Part shown: one piece after another, positions 1 to 8,120 of the stretch
Layout of the letters: the number at the start of each line of letters is the position of its first letter
How positions within the stretch are numbered: the stretch's first letter is position 1
From: Ginsengibacter sp963792025
Lineage (GTDB): Bacteria > Bacteroidota > Bacteroidia > Chitinophagales > Chitinophagaceae
Assembly (NCBI GenBank): GCA_963792025.1
Contig: CAWBUS010000012.1
Coordinates: forward strand, 434,001-498,000
Length of the DNA stretch: 64,000 bases
Reading direction: 5' to 3'
Position numbers and translations under genes: made by a program
The notes under the pieces: model-generated
The model's input: only the letters and a program-made list of their open reading frames with translations
Databases searched by the model: none
Told to the model about the DNA's origin: nothing

Positions 1-62
1 ACTGATTTTTGTTAAACAAAAGCAATTATTTGCGAAAGGTTTCGTAGTTCCATAAAAGTTGG

Positions 63-70
63 TACATTTG
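63..70 (+). promoter_or_regulatory. -7 promoter box for the PDZ protein gene
   Basis: TACATTTG matches the Bacteroidota -7 consensus TAnnTTTG. A TTTCG at 40-44 lies about 18 bases upstream and could act as the -33 element. The start codon follows at 106, giving a leader of about 30 bases. Confidence 0.5.
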
Positions 71-105
71 TTCTACTAAACATTTCGTATTTAAAAATTT
101 TTACA

Positions 106-1104
106 ATGAAAAAGAATATTTTTTTGACGAGTATTTTAATAGTTGGATGCCTCCTTGCCAACAGGCTTTGGGCTCAAAACACCGAACCCAAGGAGAAAAA
201 AAGTGAAGAAATCATTATCCGCCGTAATGGCGATAAGGATAATAAAATGACGATACAGGTAAATGGCGACAGCATTACAGTGAATGGAAAACCATTATCA
301 GAGTTTCATGATGGCGATGTAACCATTATGAAAAGAGATTTGAGAGACAGGAGATCAAATAATTTTTTATATGCTCCTGATAATAAATCAATGGATATGG
401 AATTATTCCAGGATGACGCCGAGAATGCTGCTCCGCATGCATTTTTAGGAGTTATAACAGATAAAGCAGATGATGGTGTAAAAATAGGCGAAGTTGTAAA
501 AGGAACCGCCGCGGAAAAAGCTGGTCTGTTACAGGGCGATGTAATAACTAAACTTGACGATAAGTCTATTTCTTCTCCCGAAGATTTAATGGATGCAGTA
601 AAATCTCACAAGTCAGGCGACGAAGTAAAGGTTTATTATTTGAGAGATAATAAAAAGAAAGATGTTATAGTAAAATTGGGAGAAACAAAGGGTGATAAAA
701 GAACTTTCATTTACAAGAACTTTCCGGGATACGGAAATAACAGCTTTAATTTCAAAACACCTGAAATGCCACGCATGCCAAACATGCCAAACAACTTTTA
801 TAAATTCAGGTTTAACGATGACAGCAAACCCAGGCTCGGATTAAAAATTGAAGACACAGAAAATGACAATGGTGTAAAAATTTTGAATGTAGAAGAAGGT
901 TCTCCTGCGGATAAGGCCGGATTAAAGAAAGACGATATAATTACAACTTTCAATGGCGAGAAAGTAAAAAGCGTTGATGAATTGATGGACCAGGTAAATG
1001 ATTCAGAAGATAAATCAAACATCAACATTAAGGCTATGCGCAATAATTCAGAAATGAATTTTGAAGTTAAGATTCCTAAAAAACTTAACAGCGCTAATTT
1101 ATAA
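106..1104 (+). CDS. Exported protein with two PDZ domains
   Basis: This 332-residue protein begins with a Sec-type signal peptide (charged MKKN, hydrophobic core, likely cleavage after LWAQ near residue 24), so it acts in the periplasm or at the envelope. Two PDZ domains are visible, at about residues 111-193 and 241-325; each has the GLxxGDVI/GLKKDDII core typical of HtrA-type PDZ folds. A Met/Pro/Asn-rich linker (about 213-235) joins them. No trypsin-like protease domain and no Ser/His/Asp triad is present, so it is not a complete DegP. It more probably binds peptide termini as a scaffold or chaperone; that role is inference. The gene stands alone between its own -7 box and a strong terminator. 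Confidence 0.85.
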   Translation: MKKNIFLTSILIVGCLLANRLWAQNTEPKEKKSEEIIIRRNGDKDNKMTIQVNGDSITVNGKPLSEFHDGDVTIMKRDLRDRRSNNFLYAPDNKSMDMELFQDDAENAAPHAFLGVITDKADDGVKIGEVVKGTAAEKAGLLQGDVITKLDDKSISSPEDLMDAVKSHKSGDEVKVYYLRDNKKKDVIVKLGETKGDKRTFIYKNFPGYGNNSFNFKTPEMPRMPNMPNNFYKFRFNDDSKPRLGLKIEDTENDNGVKILNVEEGSPADKAGLKKDDIITTFNGEKVKSVDELMDQVNDSEDKSNINIKAMRNNSEMNFEVKIPKKLNSANL

Positions 1105-1157
1105 CCCTTCTGGTATAATCCAATAACTTAGAATTTCTCACGGGTTTTAGTTTTGAT

Positions 1158-1185
1158 AAAAAGGCTGCCTCCAGGCAGCTTTTTG
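1158..1185 (+). terminator. Intrinsic terminator after the PDZ gene
   Basis: GCTGCCT (1164-1170) pairs with AGGCAGC (1173-1179) around a two-base loop, flanked by an A-run and followed by a T-run. The symmetry could also allow it to work on the other strand. Confidence 0.85.
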
Positions 1186-1228
1186 TTTTGTTTAAGTTTT
1201 CCCCTGCAAAATTGGAAATGTCTTTTCA

Positions 1229-1236
1229 TACCTTCG
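1229..1236 (+). promoter_or_regulatory. -7 promoter box for gatB
   Basis: TACCTTCG, the TAnnTTcG form of the Bacteroidota -7 box, ends five bases before the ATG at 1242. This position decides the gatB start: the longer in-frame ORF from 1188 would begin just after the terminator and upstream of the promoter. Confidence 0.65.
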
Positions 1237-1241
1237 CGTTC

Positions 1242-2690
1242 ATGTCATCTTTAGAAAAATATGAAGCGGTGATCGGCCTGGAGGTACATACACAATTGCT
1301 TACAAAGAGCAAATTGTTTTGCGGAGACAGTACAACATTCGGCAGTTCTCCCAATACAAACATAAGTCCGATATCGCTGGCACACCCGGGTACTTTGCCG
1401 GTTATGAATAAGAAAGCGATTTATTATGCGATAAAGCTGGGACTTGCTTTTAACTGCGATATTGTTCGTAATAATTATTTCGCAAGAAAAAATTATTTCT
1501 ATCCCGACCTTCCAAAAGGTTACCAGGTTTCTCAACATAGTACACCTATTTGTAAAAACGGATACGTTACTATTAACATTGCCGGAGTTGAAAGAGATAT
1601 TCTGTTAAACAGAATTCATTTGGAAGAAGATGCCGGAAAGAGCATACATGATGCAGATGACAATTATACCTGTATTGATTTGAATCGTGCCGGTGTGCCT
1701 TTGCTGGAAATAGTGTCAGAGCCGGACATGCATACTGCCGATGAAGCATTTGCTTATGTAACGGAAATAAGAAAGATTGTACGATACCTTCAAATATGCG
1801 ATGGTAATATGGAAGAAGGAAGTATGCGCTGCGATGCCAATGTTTCGGTGAGATTGAGAGGCGAAAAGAAATTGGGCACCAAAGTAGAAGTTAAAAATCT
1901 TAATTCTATCAGGAACGTTAAAAGAGCCATCGAATTCGAGATAAACAGGCTTATTGATTTAGTAGAAAAAGGCGAGCCGGTTATACAGCAAACAAGGAGC
2001 TTTGATGCAAACAACGGAACTACTTTTGCGTTAAGGTCTAAAGAAGAGGCCAATGATTATAGATACTTTCCTGAACCAGATTTAACTCCCTTCTTTATCA
2101 GCGAGGAAAAAATTGAATCGATAAAAAAGTCTTTACCTGAATTGCCTGCAGTGCTGGAAAAGAAGTTTGTTAGCGAGTATTCCCTATCGTTAGCAGATGC
2201 AAGAGTGTTAAGCGATGATCGCGAGACGGCAACTTTTTTTCAAACTATAATTGGCTATACTTCGAATTATAAAGCCGCAGCTAACTGGATTTTAGGTCCC
2301 GTTAAATCTTATTTGAACGAAAGCAATACCGCAATTGAAAATATACCTGTTGAACCAAAAACATTTGCAAAGCTTATAGAAATAGTTGAAAAAGAAAGTG
2401 TGAGCTTTGGCGTCGCTGCATCGAGAATATTTCCGGTCTTATTGAAGTTTCCCAATAAAGAACCGATTAAAATCGCCGAAGAATTAAATGTGTTGCAGCA
2501 AAAAGATGACGATTCGCTAAACAACTGGATCAATGAAGTACTATCTAAAATGCCCGATAAAGTTTTAGAATATAAAAAGGGTAAAAAAAATTTAATAGGT
2601 CTGTTTTCGGGTGAAGTAAAAAAAATAAGCCATGGTAAAGCAGATATGAAAGCCGTGAATCAAATTCTTAATCAAAAACTCAATCAATAA
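1242..2690 (+). CDS. gatB: Asp-tRNA(Asn)/Glu-tRNA(Gln) amidotransferase subunit B
   Basis: GatB of the GatCAB complex activates misacylated Glu-tRNA(Gln) or Asp-tRNA(Asn) for transamidation in the cytoplasm. From the ATG at 1242 it is 482 residues, the normal family length. The N-terminal catalytic domain shows IGLEVHTQL, LNRAGVPLLEIVSEPD, GSMRCDANVSVR and VEVKNLNS. The last 150 or so residues form the helical and YqeY-like tRNA-binding tail. An in-frame ATG at 1188 was rejected because it precedes the -7 box and abuts a terminator; MSSLEKYEAVIGLEVH is the expected N-terminus. gatA and gatC are not in the window. The next gene starts 10 bases downstream and is probably cotranscribed. Confidence 0.96.
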   Translation: MSSLEKYEAVIGLEVHTQLLTKSKLFCGDSTTFGSSPNTNISPISLAHPGTLPVMNKKAIYYAIKLGLAFNCDIVRNNYFARKNYFYPDLPKGYQVSQHSTPICKNGYVTINIAGVERDILLNRIHLEEDAGKSIHDADDNYTCIDLNRAGVPLLEIVSEPDMHTADEAFAYVTEIRKIVRYLQICDGNMEEGSMRCDANVSVRLRGEKKLGTKVEVKNLNSIRNVKRAIEFEINRLIDLVEKGEPVIQQTRSFDANNGTTFALRSKEEANDYRYFPEPDLTPFFISEEKIESIKKSLPELPAVLEKKFVSEYSLSLADARVLSDDRETATFFQTIIGYTSNYKAAANWILGPVKSYLNESNTAIENIPVEPKTFAKLIEIVEKESVSFGVAASRIFPVLLKFPNKEPIKIAEELNVLQQKDDDSLNNWINEVLSKMPDKVLEYKKGKKNLIGLFSGEVKKISHGKADMKAVNQILNQKLNQ

Positions 2691-2700
2691 TTCAATCTCA

Positions 2701-3840
2701 ATGAAAAGCATATTTGTTTTTATAAGTGCCATTTTTTTAGTGTCGTGCAGCAGCAGTCAGAAAAAGGGAGTGTTTACAGTAAATGGCGAATTAAAGGGCG
2801 CTACCAATCAAAAAGTTTACCTGGAACAAATTTCTTTTAATCAACAGCCTCCCCAGGTACTTGACACGGCGGAAGTAGTCAAAGGCAATTTTAAAGTAAA
2901 GGCGGTTGCGCCTGAAGAAGGGCTTTATAGATTACGTTTTGAAAAAAACGCGGGATACATTTTCATCAATGATAAATCAGATATTGATTTTGCAGCAGAT
3001 GTAAAAGATTCAACCCTTCAATCAGCAAGATTTAATACACCCGCCAACGTATCGCTGACACATTTTATCATCCTGTTGGATTCAATACATACAACTCTTA
3101 TTGGTGAAGATCGTAATGTCAAAGAAATTGAACAACAACACAATGATAGCCTGCAAACGCTGGCTCAAAATCAGTTCAATATAACCGATAGCTGGTACAA
3201 AAATTTTCTATACCAGTACATAGATACGACTAAAAGCCCTATGGTAGCATTATTCGCTTTAGGTTATTCCCAGGAAATTGGAATCGATAGTGTTAAATTG
3301 CTTATTGATCGCTTGCAAAAGAAATTCCCAAAACAGATCGCTATAGCCGACGTTGCTAAGCAATTCCAGGATTATATGGCTTCTCAAAGTCAACCTCAAA
3401 ATCAGACTAAATCTAACCAAATCACGGAAGGACAAATCGCTCCGGATTTTACATTGCCTGACGTTGATGGGAAACCATTTTCTTTAAGTTCACTACGTGG
3501 TAAATATGTTTTGGTGGATTTCTGGGCAAGTTGGTGTGGCCCATGCAGGGAAGAAAATCCAAATGTTCTTGCTACTTACAACCAATTTAAAGGCAAAAAT
3601 TTTACCGTACTCGGGGTATCATTGGATAAAGACAAAAAAGACTGGATTAAAGCAATCAAGGATGACGGACTGGTTTGGAAACAAATAAGTGATTTAAAGT
3701 TCTGGAATAATGAAGCTGCCACATTATATGGTGTGGAGGCTATTCCCTACAATGTATTGATTGATCCGCAGGGAAAAGTTATAGCTACATCATTGAGAGG
3801 ACCTGACCTAAGCAATAAACTTAACGAAGTTTTGAAATGA
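2701..3840 (+). CDS. DUF4369 / thioredoxin-like (TlpA-type) lipoprotein
   Basis: A 379-residue lipoprotein: the signal peptide ends in the lipobox LVSC, placing the lipidated Cys near residue 16. An N-terminal DUF4369-like beta domain (about 22-120) is followed by a helical linker and a C-terminal AhpC/TSA-TlpA thioredoxin fold (about 243-379). The redox motif is WCGPC with C279 and C282. A cis-Pro segment (VEAIPYNVLIDPQGK) is present as expected. Such proteins reduce disulfides in the periplasm, for example for cytochrome c maturation, but the substrate here is unknown. It lies 10 bases after gatB, a pairing that looks like cotranscription rather than shared function. Confidence 0.9.
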   Translation: MKSIFVFISAIFLVSCSSSQKKGVFTVNGELKGATNQKVYLEQISFNQQPPQVLDTAEVVKGNFKVKAVAPEEGLYRLRFEKNAGYIFINDKSDIDFAADVKDSTLQSARFNTPANVSLTHFIILLDSIHTTLIGEDRNVKEIEQQHNDSLQTLAQNQFNITDSWYKNFLYQYIDTTKSPMVALFALGYSQEIGIDSVKLLIDRLQKKFPKQIAIADVAKQFQDYMASQSQPQNQTKSNQITEGQIAPDFTLPDVDGKPFSLSSLRGKYVLVDFWASWCGPCREENPNVLATYNQFKGKNFTVLGVSLDKDKKDWIKAIKDDGLVWKQISDLKFWNNEAATLYGVEAIPYNVLIDPQGKVIATSLRGPDLSNKLNEVLK

Positions 3841-3871
3841 ACTAAGGCGGGGAAAAATTGCAACCGAATTT

Positions 3872-4024
3872 CTAAATAATTCTTAGCGCTTTCGAAAAAG
3901 TAGTAACAACAAAAGGAAGTACCATCCAAAAATATTCTCTTACAAAAACAAGCATCAGGATAATGCCTATTGATGAGATAAAAAAGTAAAGCCAATAGAT
4001 GCTGGTAGATCGGGATTCGTTCAT
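3872..4024 (-). CDS. Small membrane protein, 50 residues
   Basis: An uninterrupted 50-codon frame from ATG at 4024 to TAG at 3872-3874. The product starts MNESRSTSIYWLYFFISS and carries two hydrophobic stretches (about residues 9-27 and 31-41) with a short charged turn (VRE) between them, so it is probably a small inner-membrane hairpin. A perfect -7 box (TATATTTG on the minus strand, 4040-4047) lies 15 bases before the start. It is convergent with the TlpA-like lipoprotein gene. No family is recognised. The promoter, the membrane-like composition and normal codon choice argue that it is real, but no protein evidence is available here. Confidence 0.6.
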   Translation of the reverse strand: MNESRSTSIYWLYFFISSIGIILMLVFVREYFWMVLPFVVTTFSKALRII

Positions 4025-4039
4025 CAGAAAAAATTTATG

Positions 4040-4047
4040 CAAATATA
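4040..4047 (-). promoter_or_regulatory. -7 promoter box for the 50-residue membrane protein gene
   Basis: Minus-strand TATATTTG, a perfect TAnnTTTG match, 15 bases upstream of the small gene's ATG. Confidence 0.55.
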
Positions 4048-4222
4048 TAGGTTAATGTCTTTTTAATAAAATTCGTTCAGAAATAATTGAATTGGTACTT
4101 CCGCCGTATCAAAAATGCCATGCACTAATTTTTATAAACAAATTTTTCATAGATAATCAACGAGTTAGAAAGGTGCTATTAAAAAAGTTGCAAAACGAGC
4201 TTTTTATTATACATTTTCACCC

Positions 4223-4230
4223 TACCTTCG
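4223..4230 (+). promoter_or_regulatory. -7 promoter box for rplM-rpsI
   Basis: TACCTTCG about 84 bases before rplM. The interval between them includes a hairpin (TGCCG 4246-4250 with CGGCA 4257-4261), which may belong to a regulatory leader. No clear -33 element was found at the usual distance. Confidence 0.55.
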
Positions 4231-4314
4231 CCCTCCTTAAAAAAATGCCGGGATAGCGGCACATAAATAGACGGCTTTTGTTTATTTATCTAAGTAAATA
4301 AATTAAAATTTAAA

Positions 4315-4758
4315 ATGAGCAAATTACATTTCACCACTAAACATGCGAACGAGGCTACCGTACAACGCAACTGGTACATTGTTGACGGCACTAATCAAAC
4401 CGTTGGTCGCATGTGCGCTAAAATAGCGTCCGTTCTCCGTGGTAAGAACAAAGCGTATTATACTCCTCATGTTGATTGTGGGGATTTTGTTATTGTTACC
4501 AATTGCGATAAAGTAAAATTTACTGGTAACAAACTGGAAGACAAAATGTACATTAACTACAGTGGTTATCCGGGTGGCAAAAAAGAGGAAAGCGCAGGCG
4601 AACTCATAAAAAGGCGACCAGATGCCATAATTGAAAGAGCAGTAAAAGGTATGTTGCCGAAAAATCGCCTTGGCCGTAAAATGTATAAAAAATTATTTGT
4701 GTACGTTGGTTCTGACCATCCGCATGCTGCACAGAAACCTCAAACTTTAACTTTCTAA
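4315..4758 (+). CDS. rplM: 50S ribosomal protein L13
   Basis: Ribosomal protein L13 binds 23S rRNA early in 50S assembly. The 147-residue product has the family's RNWYIVDG, VGRMCAKIASVLRGKNK, VIVTNCDKVKFTGNK and GMLPKNRLGRKMYKKL segments and is close to the usual length. A promoter box and an 80-base leader precede it, and rpsI follows after 9 bases, the standard rplM-rpsI operon. A leader hairpin may give autoregulation (inference). Confidence 0.97.
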   Translation: MSKLHFTTKHANEATVQRNWYIVDGTNQTVGRMCAKIASVLRGKNKAYYTPHVDCGDFVIVTNCDKVKFTGNKLEDKMYINYSGYPGGKKEESAGELIKRRPDAIIERAVKGMLPKNRLGRKMYKKLFVYVGSDHPHAAQKPQTLTF

Positions 4759-4767
4759 TTTAATATA

Positions 4768-5157
4768 ATGGAAAAACAAAAAAATGCAGTTGGTCGCAGG
4801 AAAGAAGCCGTAACAAGGGTTTTCCTTTCAAAAGGTGACGGCAACATCAGCATAAATGGTAAAGACTATAAGAGCTACTTTCCACTGGTTTATTTACAAA
4901 ACCAGGTTGAAGCACCCTTCAAAAGCATTGAGGCCTCTGATAAGTTCGATGTTGTGGTAAATGCCACCGGTGGCGGTGTGAAAGGCCAGGCCGAAGCAGT
5001 AAAACTGGGCATCGCACGTGCTTTATTACAAGTAAACCCTGAGTACCGGCCAGCTCTTAAAGAAGCAGGATTACTAACCAGGGATCCACGTTCCGTTGAA
5101 CGTAAGAAACCTGGTAAGAAAAAAGCGAGAAAGAGCTTCCAGTTTAGTAAGAGATAA
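4768..5157 (+). CDS. rpsI: 30S ribosomal protein S9
   Basis: S9 sits in the 30S head; its basic C-terminal tail reaches the P-site tRNA. The 129-residue product has the family start NAVGRRKEAVTRVFL, the VNATGGGVKGQAEAVKLGIARAL core and the conserved tail ending KARKSFQFSKR. It is the second gene of the rplM-rpsI operon. A 104-base gap with an inverted seven-base repeat array separates it from rpsB. Confidence 0.97.
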   Translation: MEKQKNAVGRRKEAVTRVFLSKGDGNISINGKDYKSYFPLVYLQNQVEAPFKSIEASDKFDVVVNATGGGVKGQAEAVKLGIARALLQVNPEYRPALKEAGLLTRDPRSVERKKPGKKKARKSFQFSKR

Positions 5158-5160
5158 GAA

Positions 5161-5230
5161 AAGTCGCAAGATGTTTGTAGCAAGTAGCAGGGTAGACCAC
5201 ATTCATTACTTGATACTTGCTGCTTGATAC
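5161..5230. repeat. Degenerate seven-base repeats in inverted arrangement
   Basis: The left half carries AGCAAGT-type units (GTCGCAAG, GTAGCAAGTAGCA) and the right half the complementary ACTTGNT units (ACTTGAT, ACTTGCT, GCTTGAT), around a centre at about 5190-5203. AGCAAGTA can pair with TACTTGCT. It fills most of the rpsI-rpsB gap. It resembles degenerate heptamer repeats seen between genes in this phylum, although I cannot confirm copy number. Confidence 0.55.
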
Positions 5231-5261
5231 AATTAAATAAAAACAACTTAATAAGAAATAA

Positions 5262-6170
5262 ATGGAAAATAATACTTCTTTACAACAGCAGCTTTTAGAA
5301 GCAGGAGTTCACTTTGGTCATTTAAAAAAGAAGTGGAATCCTAAAATGTTACCTTACATTTTTGCTGAGAAAAAAGGTATTCACATTATTGATCTCAACA
5401 AAACTGTTGAAGGCATGCAGGAAGCTGCAGCTGCGCTAAAGTCAATCGCAAAAAGCGGCAAAAAAATAATGTTTGTTGCTACAAAAAAACAAGCGAAAGA
5501 GATTGTTACAGAAGCAGCAAGAAGAGTTAACATGCCTTATGTAACTGAACGCTGGCTTGGAGGTATGTTAACCAACTTTAATACCGTTCGTAAAAGTGTA
5601 AAGAAAATGCAGAGCATTGAGAAAATGCTAAACGACGGAACACTGGATAGCATTACAAAAAAAGAGCGCCTTACCCTTACCCGCGATAAAGAAAAAATGG
5701 AGAAAGTATTGGGTGGTATTGCGCAGATTAGCCGCGTTCCTGCCGCACTGTTTCTTGTGGATATAGGCCATGAACACATTGCACTTTCAGAAGCAAAAAG
5801 ACTTAACATCACCACCTTTGGAATGGTAGATACAAACTGTGACCCCAATAAAGTTGAATTTGCTATTCCTGCAAATGATGATGCTACAAAATCAATTGCT
5901 ATAGTTACCAATTATATTATTGCCGCAATAAGTGAAGGTCTCGCTGAAAGACAAGCCGAAAAGTCTGAAGAAACGGATGATAATTCTGAAGATACTGGCA
6001 GAGATGCAATAAAATTTGATTTAGGCTCGGAAGAAGAAAAAGAACGTCGCAGGGGAAGTGGTGGACCAGCAGGTGGCAAAGGCCGCGGACCAGCAGGACC
6101 TCAAAAGCGTCGTGTAGCAAGCGCAGGACCGGGAGGAAACAGACCCGGCGGACCAGGCGGACGCAGATAA
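5262..6170 (+). CDS. rpsB: 30S ribosomal protein S2 with long Gly/Pro/Arg-rich tail
   Basis: S2 is needed for late 30S assembly and helps recruit S1. The core (about residues 1-230) is typical: LLEAGVHFGHLKKKWNPKM, ATKKQAKEIV, RWLGGMLTNFNTVRKSV, and the DTNCDPNKVEFAIPANDDA segment. The protein is 302 residues against about 240 in E. coli. The extra tail (about 238-302) is first acidic (EETDDNSEDTG) and then basic and Gly/Pro-rich (GGPAGGKGRGPAGPQKRR), so it is probably disordered. The tail is in frame and followed directly by a stop, so it is not a frameshift artefact as far as can be seen. tsf follows after 111 bases. Confidence 0.96.
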   Translation: MENNTSLQQQLLEAGVHFGHLKKKWNPKMLPYIFAEKKGIHIIDLNKTVEGMQEAAAALKSIAKSGKKIMFVATKKQAKEIVTEAARRVNMPYVTERWLGGMLTNFNTVRKSVKKMQSIEKMLNDGTLDSITKKERLTLTRDKEKMEKVLGGIAQISRVPAALFLVDIGHEHIALSEAKRLNITTFGMVDTNCDPNKVEFAIPANDDATKSIAIVTNYIIAAISEGLAERQAEKSEETDDNSEDTGRDAIKFDLGSEEEKERRRGSGGPAGGKGRGPAGPQKRRVASAGPGGNRPGGPGGRR

Positions 6171-6281
6171 TCGAATGCTTCGTACCGTATTGCTATTCCA
6201 ATATAGTTTGATCAACCCTACATTAATTTTCATTATTATTTTACTATATCTAAATATATAGTTCAACAAATATTTTATTAT

Positions 6282-7112
6282 ATGAGCACAACAACAATAA
6301 CAGCAGCAGATATTAATAAATTAAGACAACAAACCGGCGCCGGTATGATGGATTGCCGTAAGGCCCTGACAGAATCTGACGGAGATTTCGAAGCAGCGAT
6401 AGATTATTTGAGAAAAAAAGGACAAAAGGTGGCGGCGCTTCGTGGCGATCGTGAAGCTAAGGAAGGCGTTGTAATAGCACAAACATCAAAAGATAATAAA
6501 ACAGGCTTCATAATAAATGTAAGCTGCGAAACAGATTTCGTAAGCAAAAACGCTGATTATATTCAGTTTGCCCAATCTATTATGGAAGCTGCTATTGCTA
6601 ACAATGTAAAAAGTGTTGATGAACTTAACAAAGTAAAAATTGGCAACGAGTTAATTTCAGACAAGATCAACGAGCAGGTTGCAAAAATCGGCGAAAAGAT
6701 AAGTGTTTCAAGATTTGAAAGAGTGGATGCACCTTATGTTGCTGCCTATATTCACGGTTCTTACAGAATGGGTGTGTTGGTTGGCTTAAGTTTAGAAGCC
6801 GAAGAAGCTGGCAAAGATGTTGCTATGCAGATTGCGGCTATGAACCCAATTGCTATTGATCAGGCTTCAGTGCCGGCAGAAACTATAGCTCGTGAAAAAG
6901 ATATTGCTATTGAACAAGTAAAGGCGGAAGGCAAGCCGGCTGAAATGGCTGAGAAAATAGCAATGGGTAAAATCAATAAATTTTTTAAAGAAAGTACATT
7001 GCTGGCCCAGGCATTTGTAAAAGATAATAATAAATCTGTGGCAGACTACCTGAAAAGCGTAGACGCAAACTTGAAAGTTACAGAATTTAAGAGAGTTGCT
7101 TTAGGAGCCTAA
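6282..7112 (+). CDS. tsf: Elongation factor Ts
   Basis: EF-Ts is the nucleotide exchange factor that recycles EF-Tu from GDP to GTP. The 276-residue protein has the N-terminal UBA-like helix pair with the EF-Tu-contacting motif LRQQTGAGMMDCRKAL, then VSCETDFVSKN and the paired core subdomains. Order and direction (rpsB then tsf) are the conserved arrangement. A strong terminator follows. Confidence 0.97.
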   Translation: MSTTTITAADINKLRQQTGAGMMDCRKALTESDGDFEAAIDYLRKKGQKVAALRGDREAKEGVVIAQTSKDNKTGFIINVSCETDFVSKNADYIQFAQSIMEAAIANNVKSVDELNKVKIGNELISDKINEQVAKIGEKISVSRFERVDAPYVAAYIHGSYRMGVLVGLSLEAEEAGKDVAMQIAAMNPIAIDQASVPAETIAREKDIAIEQVKAEGKPAEMAEKIAMGKINKFFKESTLLAQAFVKDNNKSVADYLKSVDANLKVTEFKRVALGA

Positions 7113-7144
7113 ACATTTTTAAATAACAACATTAGAATAATTTC

Positions 7145-7177
7145 AAAAAAGAGTTGCAATTCTGCAGCTCTTTTTTT
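7145..7177 (+). terminator. Intrinsic terminator after tsf
   Basis: AAAAAGAGTTGCA pairs with TGCAGCTCTTTTT (one G-U pair) around a four-base loop, then a T-run. It ends the rpsB-tsf unit. Confidence 0.85.
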
Positions 7178-7229
7178 ATGCATTCTATTAAACAGAAGGA
7201 AAATGGATTCTTTCATCTTATAAATCCAT

Positions 7230-7237
7230 TATCTTCG
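7230..7237 (+). promoter_or_regulatory. -7 promoter box for pyrH
   Basis: TATCTTCG, a TAnnTTcG variant, 29 bases before the pyrH ATG and downstream of the tsf terminator. Confidence 0.5.
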
Positions 7238-7266
7238 CCCCGCTAAACAAAATTACAATTCCGCAC

Positions 7267-7980
7267 ATGCTACCCAGGTTTAAACGAATTCTTCTCAAAC
7301 TTTCTGGTGAATCTTTAATGGGTGATAAAAATTTCGGGCTTGATTCGCAGGTAATTTCACAATACGCCCAGGACATTAAGCTTATAACAGAATTAGGAGT
7401 TCAGGTTGCGATCGTGATTGGTGGTGGAAATATTTATCGCGGAATGAATGAAGCTGAAACCGGCATTGAGAGGGCACAGGGAGATTATATGGGTATGCTC
7501 GCAACTGTTATTAATGGTATGGCATTGCAAAGCGGCCTTGAGAGAGTTGGCGTTTATACAAGACTGCAAAGTGCTATTAAAATGGAACAAATTGCAGAAC
7601 CTTACATCCGGCGCCGGGCAATAAGGCACCTTGAAAAAGGAAGGGTTGTTATTTTTGGCGCAGGAACCGGTAACCCTTACTTTACGACTGATACAGCTGG
7701 CTCTTTAAGAGCGATTGAAATAAAAGCTGATGTTATTTTAAAAGGAACAAGAGTGGATGGCATTTATTCCGCCGATCCCGAAAAAGATAAGCAGGCCAAA
7801 AAATTTGAAAGCATAACATTCGCGGAATGTATATCTAAAAACCTAAAAGTGATGGATATGACCGCTTTTACTCTTTGTATGGAAAACCAGCTTCCTATTA
7901 TTGTTTTTGATATGAACACGCAGGGCACGTTACTCCGCGTGGTTACCGGCGAAAAGGTTGGGACTTTGGTATCTGGATAA
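7267..7980 (+). CDS. pyrH: UMP kinase
   Basis: Bacterial hexameric UMP kinase converts UMP and ATP to UDP in pyrimidine synthesis. The 237-residue protein has the amino-acid-kinase fold: RILLKLSGESLMG phosphate loop, VIGGGNIYRG, the UMP-binding GTGNPYFTTDTAGSLRA and the KGTRVDGIYSADPEKD segment. Length and motifs are complete. Its location after rpsB-tsf is conserved in many bacteria, but here it has a separate promoter. Confidence 0.97.
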   Translation: MLPRFKRILLKLSGESLMGDKNFGLDSQVISQYAQDIKLITELGVQVAIVIGGGNIYRGMNEAETGIERAQGDYMGMLATVINGMALQSGLERVGVYTRLQSAIKMEQIAEPYIRRRAIRHLEKGRVVIFGAGTGNPYFTTDTAGSLRAIEIKADVILKGTRVDGIYSADPEKDKQAKKFESITFAECISKNLKVMDMTAFTLCMENQLPIIVFDMNTQGTLLRVVTGEKVGTLVSG

Positions 7981-8120
7981 TATTTGTTTAATTTACACTT
8001 CGCATTTAAAAGCTGACTTTGCAACCCTGGAAATTCAGTGATCAATACTTATGAAATCCTTCAGAATGTAATCCCCGGAAATAATTTTATTCATTTTTAT
8101 TTTTTTAAAAGGAATTACTT

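Noticed and set aside
1188..1241. Longer gatB start at 1188
   Set aside because: It overlaps the PDZ gene's terminator tail and lies upstream of the -7 box at 1229; the family N-terminus begins at 1242.
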